DNA of 34,693 bases from Candidatus Doudnabacteria bacterium CG10_big_fil_rev_8_21_14_0_10_41_10. Its GTDB lineage: Bacteria; Patescibacteriota; Doudnabacteria; UBA920; 2-01-FULL-50-11. Shown here in pieces: positions 8,674 through 16,822 of the stretch. The notes under the pieces were generated by a model. The model did not search any database and was not told the DNA's origin. It saw only the letters and a program-made list of their open reading frames with translations. The DNA lies in assembly GCA_002773695.1 (NCBI GenBank), contig PFAJ01000053.1, forward strand, positions 1 through 34,693, given 5' to 3'. Position 1 is the stretch's first letter, and every line of letters begins with the position of its first letter. Position numbers and translations under genes: made by a program.

Positions 8674-9291
8674 TTAAAAAAACTTCACTCCTACAAATAG
8701 TTGCATTCCCAAATTTAATACCGGCAGGAGTACTCTTTCAAACATCCCGGTGAACAGAAAAAAAATAATCAATAAAAATCCGTATCGCTCTAAAGACATA
8801 AACATCGGTAGATATTTATCTGCCAAAACTGAAGCTACAATTTTTGATCCGTCCAACGGAGGAATGGGAATCAAGTTAAAAATCGCGAGTACTAAATTCA
8901 AAACCACTACCTGCAATAAAAAAGCTCCGCCGGCGCTACCAAGCTCTATCAAGCCAAACCGCAACGGGATAGCACAAGTCGCCGCCAAAATTATATTGGA
9001 AGCGGGTCCCGCCAAGGCGACAAAAGCCATATCTCTTTTAGGGTTGCGCAGGTTGTAATAATTCACCGGCACAGGTTTTGCCGCGCCAAATAAAACTGGT
9101 GATTGTATTAGCAATAAAAAAAGCGGTAGTAAAATCGACCCAAATAAATCAATGTGCGGGATAGGATTTAGGGTTAACCGGCCGGCATAACGCGCAGTCG
9201 AGTCGCCAAATTTTTCTGCCACTACCCCATGAGACACCTCGTGAACGACAACAGAAAACAACAATATGATTAGAAATAATACTATTTCCAT
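8674..9291 (-). CDS. Site-2 protease family (M50) membrane metalloprotease, 205 aa
   Basis: This is a polytopic membrane zinc protease of the site-2 protease family, which cleaves substrates within the membrane. The zinc site HEVSH (residues 17-21) is in the first hydrophobic segment. A second conserved region reads NLIPIPPLDGSKI, whose aspartate is the third zinc ligand. The surrounding sequence has four or more hydrophobic segments. No PDZ domain is present, which fits the compact M50B/FwdE-like group of about 200-220 residues. The upstream gene ends 3 nt before its start, so the two are probably co-transcribed. Substrate unknown. Confidence 0.9.
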   Translation of the reverse strand: MEIVLFLIILLFSVVVHEVSHGVVAEKFGDSTARYAGRLTLNPIPHIDLFGSILLPLFLLLIQSPVLFGAAKPVPVNYYNLRNPKRDMAFVALAGPASNIILAATCAIPLRFGLIELGSAGGAFLLQVVVLNLVLAIFNLIPIPPLDGSKIVASVLADKYLPMFMSLERYGFLLIIFFLFTGMFERVLLPVLNLGMQLFVGVKFF

Positions 9292-9294
9292 AAA

Positions 9295-11535
9295 CTAATT
9301 TACTTTTTTCTCTCCAGAAACAGAAGATTTTAATAATGATGAAGTGATCTTGTCGAGAGAATACCTGTCTTCTATGAATTCTTTTTTTTCCTCCGGCAAC
9401 GCGGTGTAACTTTCAGCCAATTTTTTCACTTCAACCAATAACCTGTCGGCTTCCTCGATTTGAGCATTCTCTCGTAACCCTTGAATTTTATAACTATAGA
9501 CCGAAATTTTTTCAAACTCGCTCCGCACTTCCGAGGCCCAGACGTCTGTCGTAGTTATGAGTTTATTGAACATATTATTCCTTACCAAAAATTCCGCGTA
9601 ATTCTTTTGTGATTGCGACCAAAAATAATAGTCTATCCCATGAAAATATTCTATCTCCTCTATTCTAACATCAATCACAAAATCCAACTCTTTGGCCTGT
9701 TCACCCAAATCCGCAAGCTTCTCACTATATTGATATACTGGTCTTGGAAGCTCATCCAGCATTAACACCTTTAAACCCTCATCAACACACTGGGCTGCTA
9801 TTTTTAGATCTCCGGTTTTTTTATAATGTTCCACCAAATAATCAGTGCTATCCTCAAAAATATGGAGCGCCTGCAATGACAGCTCGCTGTCGGTCCCAAC
9901 TCCGGCCTCCATTGAATTTCTCCATACCCTTTTTAAAAGTTCGATATCAGCCGGGGACAATTCCTCGTCTGAGGCACGATGGCTTTCTTCGAATTTTTGT
10001 AAATCCATTTCGGCTAAACTGCGAAGTAAAGCACGGTTTTCCATTTCACCCATATCAAGCTCAAGAAGTTTTTCATAAATCTTTCCAAGCTCGTCACGTG
10101 AAAAAAACGAATCTTGTAGATTTTGGTGAATACTGGGGTGATCTGCGTCTCTTGCCTCCAGATTGTCAAAAAAAGTATTATCTGAATCATCCCGAGTGGC
10201 GTCTGTATATCCCATCACCACCGAACTCTCTGTTCCTTTTGGATTTAAATAATAAACATTCCAGGAATGCATTACATCAAATGACTGGACCTCGTCAATC
10301 GCCATGCCTTGGCAATTTGGAACCAAATTTTTTTCAATTAATATCTCACCGATTTTTTCAACCAAAGCCGCGTAATGTCTACAAACCCCCTTTCCGTATT
10401 CGGAATACATTTCATCCAAAGGCATCTTGGAAATTTTTAAATTCTCCGCTATTGCCTTTTCCGTATATCTGCCAGAATCGTCCTCTTCCTGCGACTCTTG
10501 GTCGTATGTCAGTTTCTCTTCAACCATCACGTTAATCAATTTTACAAACTCAACCGGGCTAAGCTGTTCTAAATCTTTTTTAAAAATCTCCTGACTAATC
10601 TTTTTCCCATCGTCTACAACAACTTCTTCAAATTTTTCTTCTTCGGCCAGCTGATATTCCACTCCTTCGGATTTCATGTCCAGAGCCCGCATCTGTTCAA
10701 ACATATAATTTTCGTTGTTGTCAGTTTGATATTTGTCCAGCTCATCATAAGGCACGATTGAAATATTATCCCCTGTGTCTGTTCTTAAAATTTTTATCGT
10801 ATCTCTTTGTTCATTTATTGATACTTCATAGTCATAATTTTCTGCTGCGACTGCTTTTGACCCTAGAGCTAAAAATCCGACTCCTATCGCGGTCATGCCA
10901 AACGCCAATTTCCCTGAAACCTCCGAGGCTTTCTCAATAAGCCTATCTCTTTCCACACTGGAAATGCGAGCGGAGAATCTTTCCAAAAGCCTTCTTACTT
11001 TATCCTTTACCGCTTCGCGAGCCTTTTCGCTTGTAGCGGATATTAGTTTAGCATACGGTGAGGATTTTTTATCCGCAAGATGATCATGGAGAGCCTTTAC
11101 TCCAGCCTCCGACGTAACATCCATTTTCGGCATAGGAAAAGCCCCTAGTTGCCTTTCCAGTTTCAAAACCAAAACACTCAAAACACCTTTCTGAACATTT
11201 GTGAAAATATCTAAAGACCCCTCTTTTATCTCACTATGAATCTGCGAAAGGCCGGCCCGAATACTTGCGATGTCAATCGACCTATCGGCTAGTTCTTGTG
11301 GGGTTTTTACGGATTCAAATCCTTCAATAGCATCAGCACCATCGATCATCATCTGCTTCAACTTTTCCTGAAATTGCGTAGGGATATGCTCAGTTTCTAA
11401 ATACTTTTCCAAAAGCGCTATTGTTAGATCAAACCCTTCTCTCGACATTTTTTTTAAAACAGACTCGTCTTCCTTTATCGTCCTCCCTGCTATTTCTGGA
11501 GTATTCATTGTGGAAAAACCTTCTCCTAAACTCAT
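9295..11535 (-). CDS. Transglutaminase-like domain protein with membrane segment, 746 aa
   Basis: The start at 11535 (MSLGEGF) is preferred over an upstream ATG because AGGGG lies 9 nt before it. Residues about 1-205 are charged and helical. A hydrophobic segment at about 207-228 (LAFGMTAIGVGFLALG) ends in AVAAE and may be a transmembrane helix or internal signal. A transglutaminase-fold core follows: Cys385 in GKGVCRHYAAL, His423 in MHSWNVYYL and Asp445 in GYTDATRD, in the order of the Cys-His-Asp triad. The last 250 residues are helical and TPR-like. It could be a protease, amidase or cross-linking enzyme acting at the envelope; the substrate cannot be told. It lies 3 nt upstream of the site-2 protease. 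Confidence 0.75.
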   Translation of the reverse strand: MSLGEGFSTMNTPEIAGRTIKEDESVLKKMSREGFDLTIALLEKYLETEHIPTQFQEKLKQMMIDGADAIEGFESVKTPQELADRSIDIASIRAGLSQIHSEIKEGSLDIFTNVQKGVLSVLVLKLERQLGAFPMPKMDVTSEAGVKALHDHLADKKSSPYAKLISATSEKAREAVKDKVRRLLERFSARISSVERDRLIEKASEVSGKLAFGMTAIGVGFLALGSKAVAAENYDYEVSINEQRDTIKILRTDTGDNISIVPYDELDKYQTDNNENYMFEQMRALDMKSEGVEYQLAEEEKFEEVVVDDGKKISQEIFKKDLEQLSPVEFVKLINVMVEEKLTYDQESQEEDDSGRYTEKAIAENLKISKMPLDEMYSEYGKGVCRHYAALVEKIGEILIEKNLVPNCQGMAIDEVQSFDVMHSWNVYYLNPKGTESSVVMGYTDATRDDSDNTFFDNLEARDADHPSIHQNLQDSFFSRDELGKIYEKLLELDMGEMENRALLRSLAEMDLQKFEESHRASDEELSPADIELLKRVWRNSMEAGVGTDSELSLQALHIFEDSTDYLVEHYKKTGDLKIAAQCVDEGLKVLMLDELPRPVYQYSEKLADLGEQAKELDFVIDVRIEEIEYFHGIDYYFWSQSQKNYAEFLVRNNMFNKLITTTDVWASEVRSEFEKISVYSYKIQGLRENAQIEEADRLLVEVKKLAESYTALPEEKKEFIEDRYSLDKITSSLLKSSVSGEKKVN

Positions 11536-11585
11536 ATTATTTTTACCCCTTATAAACAAGACCCAAAAAGCGAGGAATAAGAGTC

Positions 11586-11614
11586 TTGACCAGATCCTAA
11601 TAATCAGTTAAGCT
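11586..11614 (+). promoter_or_regulatory. Promoter for rpmB
   Basis: TTGACC at 11586-11591 and TAAGCT at 11609-11614 are spaced 17 bp, about 30 bp upstream of the rpmB start. Confidence 0.5.
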
Positions 11615-11644
11615 ACTTTTATATATTAACAAAATCAATCTGAA

Positions 11645-11827
11645 ATGAGAAATTGTACAATCTGCGAAAAAGGATATAAAAAAGGCAATTCAAAGTCTCA
11701 CTCCCAACAAACCACTATCAGAAGGTTGGGTGTGAATTTGCAGTGGCTGAATTTGCCTGGTGGAAAAAGAGTAAAAGCTTGTGCCAGATGTATAAAATCC
11801 GTGTCGCGAGGGAAGTTAAAAGTATAA
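11645..11827 (+). CDS. rpmB: 50S ribosomal protein L28 (bL28), 60 aa
   Basis: bL28 is a small basic large-subunit protein. The sequence shows CTICEKGYKKGNSKSHS near the N-terminus, the conserved RRLGVNLQ segment and a C-terminal ACARCIKSVSRGKL. Four cysteines as C..C and C..C pairs suggest the zinc-binding form. The length is typical of short bacterial bL28. The gene stands alone on the plus strand with a promoter and a terminator. No strong SD is visible. Confidence 0.9.
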   Translation: MRNCTICEKGYKKGNSKSHSQQTTIRRLGVNLQWLNLPGGKRVKACARCIKSVSRGKLKV

Positions 11828-11857
11828 ATATCAAACCAAATACTTACAAACAAAATT

Positions 11858-11882
11858 CTGGAACTAGTTCCAGTATTTTTTC
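11858..11882 (+). terminator. Terminator after rpmB
   Basis: A perfect 16-nt palindrome CTGGAACTAGTTCCAG is followed by TATTTTTT. Confidence 0.75.
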
Positions 11883-11937
11883 TACCACTTTTTCCTATCC
11901 ACCTTTTAAACTTCCACTCCTTTTTTTACTTTACCAA

Positions 11938-11971
11938 CTATAGTTTCATAGTACGTACTATAAAACTATAG
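11938..11971. promoter_or_regulatory. 34-bp near-perfect palindrome downstream of the TrpR-like gene
   Basis: The left half reads CTATAGTTTCATAGTAC; the right half is its reverse complement with one mismatch. It has the same length, ends (CTATAG) and centre (GTACGTAC) as the palindrome at 12544-12577. It could be a second operator for the adjacent regulator, affecting rpmB or convergent transcription, or the end of a small mobile unit. Confidence 0.7.
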
Positions 11972-12005
11972 CCGAAAAATAAACGGCAAAAAAATATAAG
12001 CAAAA

Positions 12006-12521
12006 CTATAACAATTTTTTCAGTTGCCTATAAAGCGGAGGTTTAATGCTCGATTTGCGGAGTGTTTGCAGTACCCTTTTCATTTGTTGTTTCTGTTTTT
12101 TCGAAGAAGATGCCACTATTTCTTCAATCAACAATTCCGGCCAAAAATATGCAGGGTATTTTCTTTTAAACGAATCCCATTCCCTGCGCTGTTTCAGAGG
12201 TTTAATTTCCACGTCACCGATCCTCGAGACAACCATCCTAAAACCCTCACCGGAGGAATCTAACCAAACCGCGACCCGGGCAATAGTGCTCTGACTAACT
12301 TTTAAAGCCCGTCAAATTTGAAAATAAGTCATTCCGTTTATCAAGGATTTTGCTATTTGGAGTCTTATTGCCAGCATTTCCAATTCTTTAGGGCCCAAAA
12401 GATCTTTAAGAAACTCTGCCGACTCGCCGGGTTTTTTAATCTCAACAAGCGCCTGACAAAATTCCAAAAGCAAACGATCTCTCTCATTATCATCAATTTT
12501 TCTCCTTGGATACTTTACCAT
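12006..12521 (-). pseudogene. TrpR-like (YerC-type) regulator with in-frame TGA inside the helix-turn-helix
   Basis: The first 69 codons give the family's usual N-terminus: MVKYPRRKIDDNERDRLLL, then a region ending DLLGPKELEMLAIRLQIAKS. The turn-helix segment MTYFQI is followed by TGA (12314-12312) and then RALKVSQSTIARVAVWL in the same frame. From my knowledge of the YerC/TrpR-related family, the TGA falls where a polar residue (often Arg, Lys or Ser) of the recognition motif is expected, so CGA to TGA is one simple explanation. The frame then runs without stops to TAA at 12006. The gene is flanked by matching 34-bp palindromes, one immediately upstream, consistent with autoregulation. If TGA terminates, a 69-residue dimerisation fragment without DNA binding would be made. 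Confidence 0.8.
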
Positions 12522-12543
12522 ACACCACTCTTCATTCTTCGGT

Positions 12544-12577
12544 CTATAGTATCATGGTACGTACCATGATACTATAG
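12544..12577. promoter_or_regulatory. Perfect 34-bp palindromic operator upstream of the TrpR-like gene
   Basis: Each half reads CTATAGTATCATGGTAC and the halves are exact reverse complements. It ends 22 bp before the regulator start and overlaps possible -10 elements (TATAGT, TACTAT). This is the expected position for an autoregulatory operator. Confidence 0.8.
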
Positions 12578-12630
12578 AAGTAAATAATTAAAATCGGAAA
12601 AATTATCTCAACGAGTTAACTGAACAAATT

Positions 12631-13437
12631 TTACAATGCTCTAGATCTTATCAAAGCCAGCGCCCCATAAAGCCCGCCAAAATCACCGAGCGCGGCTCTT
12701 TTAATTTCCGGATGACGAGGAAAAATTTTTAAAACTTTTTTAAGTTCTTTTTTTACTTGAAGGATGGAAATCTTGTTCATAACGCTCCCCCCAAAAACAA
12801 TAACTTCCGGGGACCAATGAACAATTGTATTGTTCAATCCAACGGCTAAAGCCATTGTCGCGTTTTTCCAGACTTTTTGTGATGTGATATCTTCCGGCGC
12901 TTTCCCAAACCGCGACTTAAGTTCATTGCCGCCAATATGCCATTGCAAACTTTTACTATTGATCAATTGAAATCCTACTTCGAATCCAAACGCGCTTGGA
13001 TCAATTTTCCCGTTTACGATCCTTACGCCGTTCACTCCGGTGCTAAGGGTGTAATAAACAACAATAGATTTTCCTTTACCCGCGCCATGCACAGCCTCTC
13101 CCAAACCGACAACTGCCGCGTCATTCTCTAAGATCACTTTTGTTTTAAGTATTTTTTGTAACGATTCAACTAACGGCTTGCCACTCCAACCCGGGAGATT
13201 TGGAGTGTTTATTGTCATTGTTTTTTTCGTGTTCAGTGGCCCGGCGATCCCGCCGGCAGCGGCCAAAATTTTTCCGCCACAAAGTTTTTTGGCTTCCGAT
13301 ACTATCAAGTTTAGCCCGTCAGAGAATTTTTTTGGGGTTTTAAAAATTACCGGCTTGCCAAAAGTCTGACCATTTTTAGAAACTGCCAAGCGAATTTTCG
13401 ACGCTCCGATATCAAACAGCAAATAAGTGCCCTTCAT
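12631..13437 (-). CDS. ROK-family sugar kinase, 268 aa
   Basis: The N-terminal phosphate-binding motif reads DIGASKIRLAV (residues 9-19). The segment ILENDAAVVGLGEA contains the catalytic-base Asp and matches the ROK fold. The glycine-rich region IVVYYTLSTGVNGVRI and the C-terminal motif VIVFGGSV complete the fold. The zinc-binding CxCGxxGCxE motif common in ROK glucokinases is absent, as in shorter ROK proteins. The likely reaction is ATP-dependent phosphorylation of a hexose such as glucose or fructose; the substrate is not determined by sequence. It overlaps the 3' end of the GH13 gene by 26 nt, so the two are probably co-translated: the glucosidase would release a hexose that this kinase phosphorylates. 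Confidence 0.85.
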   Translation of the reverse strand: MKGTYLLFDIGASKIRLAVSKNGQTFGKPVIFKTPKKFSDGLNLIVSEAKKLCGGKILAAAGGIAGPLNTKKTMTINTPNLPGWSGKPLVESLQKILKTKVILENDAAVVGLGEAVHGAGKGKSIVVYYTLSTGVNGVRIVNGKIDPSAFGFEVGFQLINSKSLQWHIGGNELKSRFGKAPEDITSQKVWKNATMALAVGLNNTIVHWSPEVIVFGGSVMNKISILQVKKELKKVLKIFPRHPEIKRAALGDFGGLYGALALIRSRAL

Positions 13438-15052
13438 TTGGTTTTAGAGTTAATTCTTTTAAATTAATCTTTGTTCCCTCTTTAATATCCAAGCCGGTAT
13501 TCAAGACAAATTTTGCAATAGGAATTTTAAAAGAAACTAATTGTAGTTTATCAGAAAAATTTAGAACGACAAGCATTTTTTCTTCGCGGCTTTCTCTTTT
13601 AAAAACATACACCTGATTGTTTCCGGAATCCAATGGCACATATTTGCCCGCCAAAAGTGCCGGTGAGGATTTTCGAAAATGAATAAGCGTCTTATACAAA
13701 TTAAGTAGAGATTTTTTGTCGGAAGATTCTACTTTGACGTTTGTTTTTTTGAATTCCTTTTCAACAGGTAGCCACGGTTTTCCGGTTGTAAATCCGGCAT
13801 TTTTTGTGTCATCCCATTGCATCGGCGAACGTTCAGGATCCCTGCCCAAACCTAACCCCGGAACATTTCTTGCAAACGGGTCTAGACAGTCATCCATAGA
13901 AATATCAATCCCTTCCATGCCCAACTCGTCTCCATAATAAATCAAAGGCATCCCCCGTAGAGTCATCAACAACATAGCAACAATTCTTGCTCTTTGCCGG
14001 CCCAATCTATGCGCGATTCTTGGCCGATCATGATTGCCCATTACGTAGTTTGGCCACTGCGACGGGCTGAGTGATTTTTCAAACTCATCAATAAATTTTT
14101 TGTACTCCGTGGCCATCCATGGAGTAGTTATTAAATTGAAATTAAAAGGCGCGTGTAAGTTGTTTTCGCAAGCCTGATACATTTTTTGCATCTCTGGTAA
14201 ATCCAAATACGCTTCGCTGACTAAAAATTTATTGTGATGCGCGCCCAATAAATTACAAAAAGCTTTTATGTTATCCAAAGTCGGCTCATGATCTTGACTG
14301 TTCACATGCAAAAACTGATCATACGGATCGTCCGACCCTGGCGCGTAATTTGGATTTTTTGGATCATCTTTGAAATCTTTATCTTTTATCAAATGATAAA
14401 CCGCGTCAGTCCGGAACCCGTCTACCCCAAAATCCAACCAAAAATCCAAAACTCCCAGCATTGCAGTTCTCACTTTTTCATTCCGCCAATTCAAATCTGC
14501 CTGCTGTTTCAAAAAACTATGCATATAATACTGTCCAGTGGTTTTATCGAACTCCCAAGCCGATCCACCAAAAACCGATAGCCAGTTATTTGGAGGCTTA
14601 TCTTTTCCCCCATCTCGCCAAATATACCAATCACGCTTGGGGTTATTTTTGGATAATCGCGATTCTTTAAACCATTTATGCTCAACGGAGGTATGATTAG
14701 GAACAAAATCCATGATTATTTTTATACCCCTACTATGAGCTTCGTCAAGTAACTTTTTAAAAATTTTCAAATCCCCGAAAATTGGATCAATAACGCGATA
14801 ATCAGAAATATCATAACCGAAATCCGCCTGAGGAGATTGGTAAATTGGTGACAACCAAATCGCCTCTATCCCAAGTGAATTTTTTGTTCCGTCATTTAGA
14901 TAATCCAGTTTATTAATAATACCTAGGAGATCACCGATACCATCCTTGTTAGTGTCTTTAAAACTTCGAGGATAAATCTGATACAGCACCGCTTGTCGCG
15001 ACCAATTTTTTTTTAAATTGTGCTTTTTTTGCAAACTGTCTTTTATCTGCAT
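13412..15052 (-). CDS. GH13 alpha-glucosidase (oligo-1,6-glucosidase-like), 546 aa
   Basis: This is a family 13 glycoside hydrolase. Conserved regions occur in order: DGIGDLLGIINKLDYL, the region I motif DFVPNHTS, the nucleophile motif DGFRTDAVYHL, the acid/base motif LVSEAYLD and the transition-state stabiliser GNHDRPR. Length and the C-terminal beta domain fit the oligo-1,6-glucosidase/trehalose-6-phosphate hydrolase subgroup; the exact substrate is uncertain. No signal peptide is seen, so it is probably cytoplasmic. It starts at 15052 in a TAATG overlap with the upstream PGI/PMI gene and ends in TGA within the ROK gene, giving a tightly coupled three-gene cluster. Confidence 0.92.
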   Translation of the reverse strand: MQIKDSLQKKHNLKKNWSRQAVLYQIYPRSFKDTNKDGIGDLLGIINKLDYLNDGTKNSLGIEAIWLSPIYQSPQADFGYDISDYRVIDPIFGDLKIFKKLLDEAHSRGIKIIMDFVPNHTSVEHKWFKESRLSKNNPKRDWYIWRDGGKDKPPNNWLSVFGGSAWEFDKTTGQYYMHSFLKQQADLNWRNEKVRTAMLGVLDFWLDFGVDGFRTDAVYHLIKDKDFKDDPKNPNYAPGSDDPYDQFLHVNSQDHEPTLDNIKAFCNLLGAHHNKFLVSEAYLDLPEMQKMYQACENNLHAPFNFNLITTPWMATEYKKFIDEFEKSLSPSQWPNYVMGNHDRPRIAHRLGRQRARIVAMLLMTLRGMPLIYYGDELGMEGIDISMDDCLDPFARNVPGLGLGRDPERSPMQWDDTKNAGFTTGKPWLPVEKEFKKTNVKVESSDKKSLLNLYKTLIHFRKSSPALLAGKYVPLDSGNNQVYVFKRESREEKMLVVLNFSDKLQLVSFKIPIAKFVLNTGLDIKEGTKINLKELTLKPNEGHLFAV

Positions 15053-16008
15053 TATATTAGCCCTTTAAATTCTTCTACCATTGGGACCTGCTCTGACTCC
15101 AAATCGTACAACACTGCGATATGCAAGGCTGTCCAATCAGCCAAAATTAACGAGTTAAATATTTTTTCCATTTTTGTTTCTCCGGAAAGTTCTAACGATT
15201 CTACGGAAAAACCTCGATCGCGATATAGTTTTTCAGTAACCTCCATCCTTTTTATGTTTTGTGGGTGATCAGTTTTATCTTTTATAAAAATAAAATGGAA
15301 AGGTTTCGATAAATGGGCGGATTTTTCTTTTACATCAAAACCCGTCATTTCATTGTGATTGACCTCTGGAACAACGTTGTAAAAAGCTGGGATTTTTCCT
15401 GTTTCGTTAAATTTAATCTTCCAGTTATAAGCAATGGAATAATTATTCGCCGAGGTATAAATTACAGGGGTTTTGTCTTTTAATTTTTGGGCCAACTGCC
15501 TCCCATCTTCCTCTGTTTCTTTGGCTTTAAGGATGTTATTAAATCTTTTCGACTCCCTCAATAAATCGTTCAGTTTAATTATTCTCATCATTGCAAGCAT
15601 ACTATATCCTAAAGCAGACCGGGGTTGGATGCCTGTGTCCGGCAACTGAATAAACGGCACACCGTTTTGTTTGGCGATTTCTACAACCTTCCCGCCGATC
15701 CCAATAGCTACCACCGGCTGTCCTGACTGGATCGATTTATTCAACCAATCCACCGCTTCTTCGGTGTTACCAGAGTAAGAACTGGCGATGATGAGAGTTT
15801 TTGGAATCTCTACTTTTTCCGGAGCGTAGTCAGAAACAATTTTAATATCGACTTCTGACGCGATATTTTTGATAATATCTCCCGCTAAATGTGATCCGCC
15901 CATTCCGGCGACCAAATAACTTTTATATTTTTTCACTTTCCCGCCTTCAATTTTCGGCCGATACTTAAATTGTTTGGAAAAATTCAAAATCGCGTCTCGC
16001 ATTGCCAT
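15052..16008 (-). CDS. Bifunctional phosphoglucose/phosphomannose isomerase-like SIS protein, 318 aa
   Basis: The protein has two sugar isomerase (SIS) domains. The first shows GMGGSHLAGDII (residues ~35-46) and the phosphosugar-binding motif SSYSGNTEEAVDWL. A later EVNHNEMTGFD carries the conserved Glu/His region of this isomerase family. Length (about 320) matches the bifunctional PGI/PMI enzymes of archaea and CPR bacteria, which interconvert glucose-6-P and mannose-6-P with fructose-6-P. The stop overlaps the GH13 start (TAATG). It links the sugar kinase and glucosidase to the fructose-phosphate pool used by the upstream genes. Confidence 0.88.
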   Translation of the reverse strand: MAMRDAILNFSKQFKYRPKIEGGKVKKYKSYLVAGMGGSHLAGDIIKNIASEVDIKIVSDYAPEKVEIPKTLIIASSYSGNTEEAVDWLNKSIQSGQPVVAIGIGGKVVEIAKQNGVPFIQLPDTGIQPRSALGYSMLAMMRIIKLNDLLRESKRFNNILKAKETEEDGRQLAQKLKDKTPVIYTSANNYSIAYNWKIKFNETGKIPAFYNVVPEVNHNEMTGFDVKEKSAHLSKPFHFIFIKDKTDHPQNIKRMEVTEKLYRDRGFSVESLELSGETKMEKIFNSLILADWTALHIAVLYDLESEQVPMVEEFKGLI

Positions 16009-16020
16009 AATTTTTATATT

Positions 16021-16106
16021 CTGTCATTCCCGCGAAAACGGGAATCTAGATTAATTAATTTTAAGATCTAAAATATCCGTCCCCCGACAAATTCCGGGAT
16101 GATAAC
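16021..16106. repeat. REP-like repeat
   Basis: It starts CTGTCATTCCCG with the hairpin TTCCCG cgaaaa CGGGAA and ends ATTCCGGGATGATAACAG, the inverted terminus. It fills the gap between the PGI/PMI gene and the FMN reductase gene. Confidence 0.65.
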
Positions 16107-16111
16107 AGTTG

Positions 16112-16693
16112 TTAATTAGGATGATATTTACTCTCTACATTTTCCCTGCCCCATTTTAAAGTTTTTGCCACCCAAAGAAGTTCGGTGATAAATCCGTAAA
16201 ATCGTTTATTGTACTTTTCTTCCTCTTCTAAATTACCTTTTTCGTCAAACTTGGTTTTAACTTTCGGAAAAAACAAATCTGTAAAGGACGCCATAAGTCC
16301 CAGCTCTCTGTAAACCGGCAGTAAATTTTCAATAACCCTTGCTCCACCGATAATTCCCGAAGACACTCCAACGGTCGCTACGGGTTTGTGAATATATTCT
16401 TTTAGCAAAGTATCAAGAATCATTTTTAGGCTGCCGGGATATCCGCGGTTGTATTCCGGGACAATTACAATCAGACCGTCCGCGCGGATTATAGCATCGC
16501 GGTAATCCGTATTCTTTTCTTTCAAATTTTGTCCTTCATCCTGAAAATCATAATCCATTTCTCGCGGATCAAAAATCCTGGTTTCGATTTCCGGATGCTC
16601 TGAAACTTTTTTTAAAATCCACTTTGCTACTTTTTCCGACTCTCGTCCTTGCCGGGCCGTTCCTAAAATAATTGGTATAAATAATTTTTTCAT
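16112..16693 (-). CDS. NADPH-dependent FMN reductase-like flavoprotein, 193 aa
   Basis: A flavodoxin-fold reductase. The first strand and phosphate loop read IPIILGTARQGRESEKVA (residues ~5-22), and the second conserved region VIVPEYNRGYPGSLKMILD matches the 'PEYNxxxPxxLKxxxD' motif of the NADPH-dependent FMN reductase family. The start at 16693 is chosen because GAGG precedes it by 6 nt; an upstream in-frame ATG lies in a REP-like repeat. The probable role is reduction of flavins or quinones with NAD(P)H. Its link to the carbon genes is positional only. Confidence 0.88.
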   Translation of the reverse strand: MKKLFIPIILGTARQGRESEKVAKWILKKVSEHPEIETRIFDPREMDYDFQDEGQNLKEKNTDYRDAIIRADGLIVIVPEYNRGYPGSLKMILDTLLKEYIHKPVATVGVSSGIIGGARVIENLLPVYRELGLMASFTDLFFPKVKTKFDEKGNLEEEEKYNKRFYGFITELLWVAKTLKWGRENVESKYHPN

Positions 16694-16701
16694 ATTATCC
16701 T

Positions 16702-16815
16702 CTGTCATTTCCGCTGAAGCGAAAATCTAGGTTAGTTTATTCTAAATCCCTGCCTGCCGGCAAGCCGGATAACGGTCGTCCGCATTAAACGGACTCGTTG
16801 CTTCCGGGATGACAC
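16702..16815. repeat. REP-like repeat
   Basis: It begins CTGTCATTTCCGC and ends TTCCGGGATGACAC, an imperfect inverted pair. Small internal palindromes occur (CTGCCGGCAAG; GTCCGCATTAAACGGAC). Confidence 0.6.
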
Positions 16816-16822
16816 TTACGAG

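Noticed and set aside
12006-12521. Selenocysteine at the in-frame TGA
   Set aside because: The position is in a helix-turn-helix where a redox residue makes no sense, and no clear SECIS-like hairpin was recognised after the TGA.
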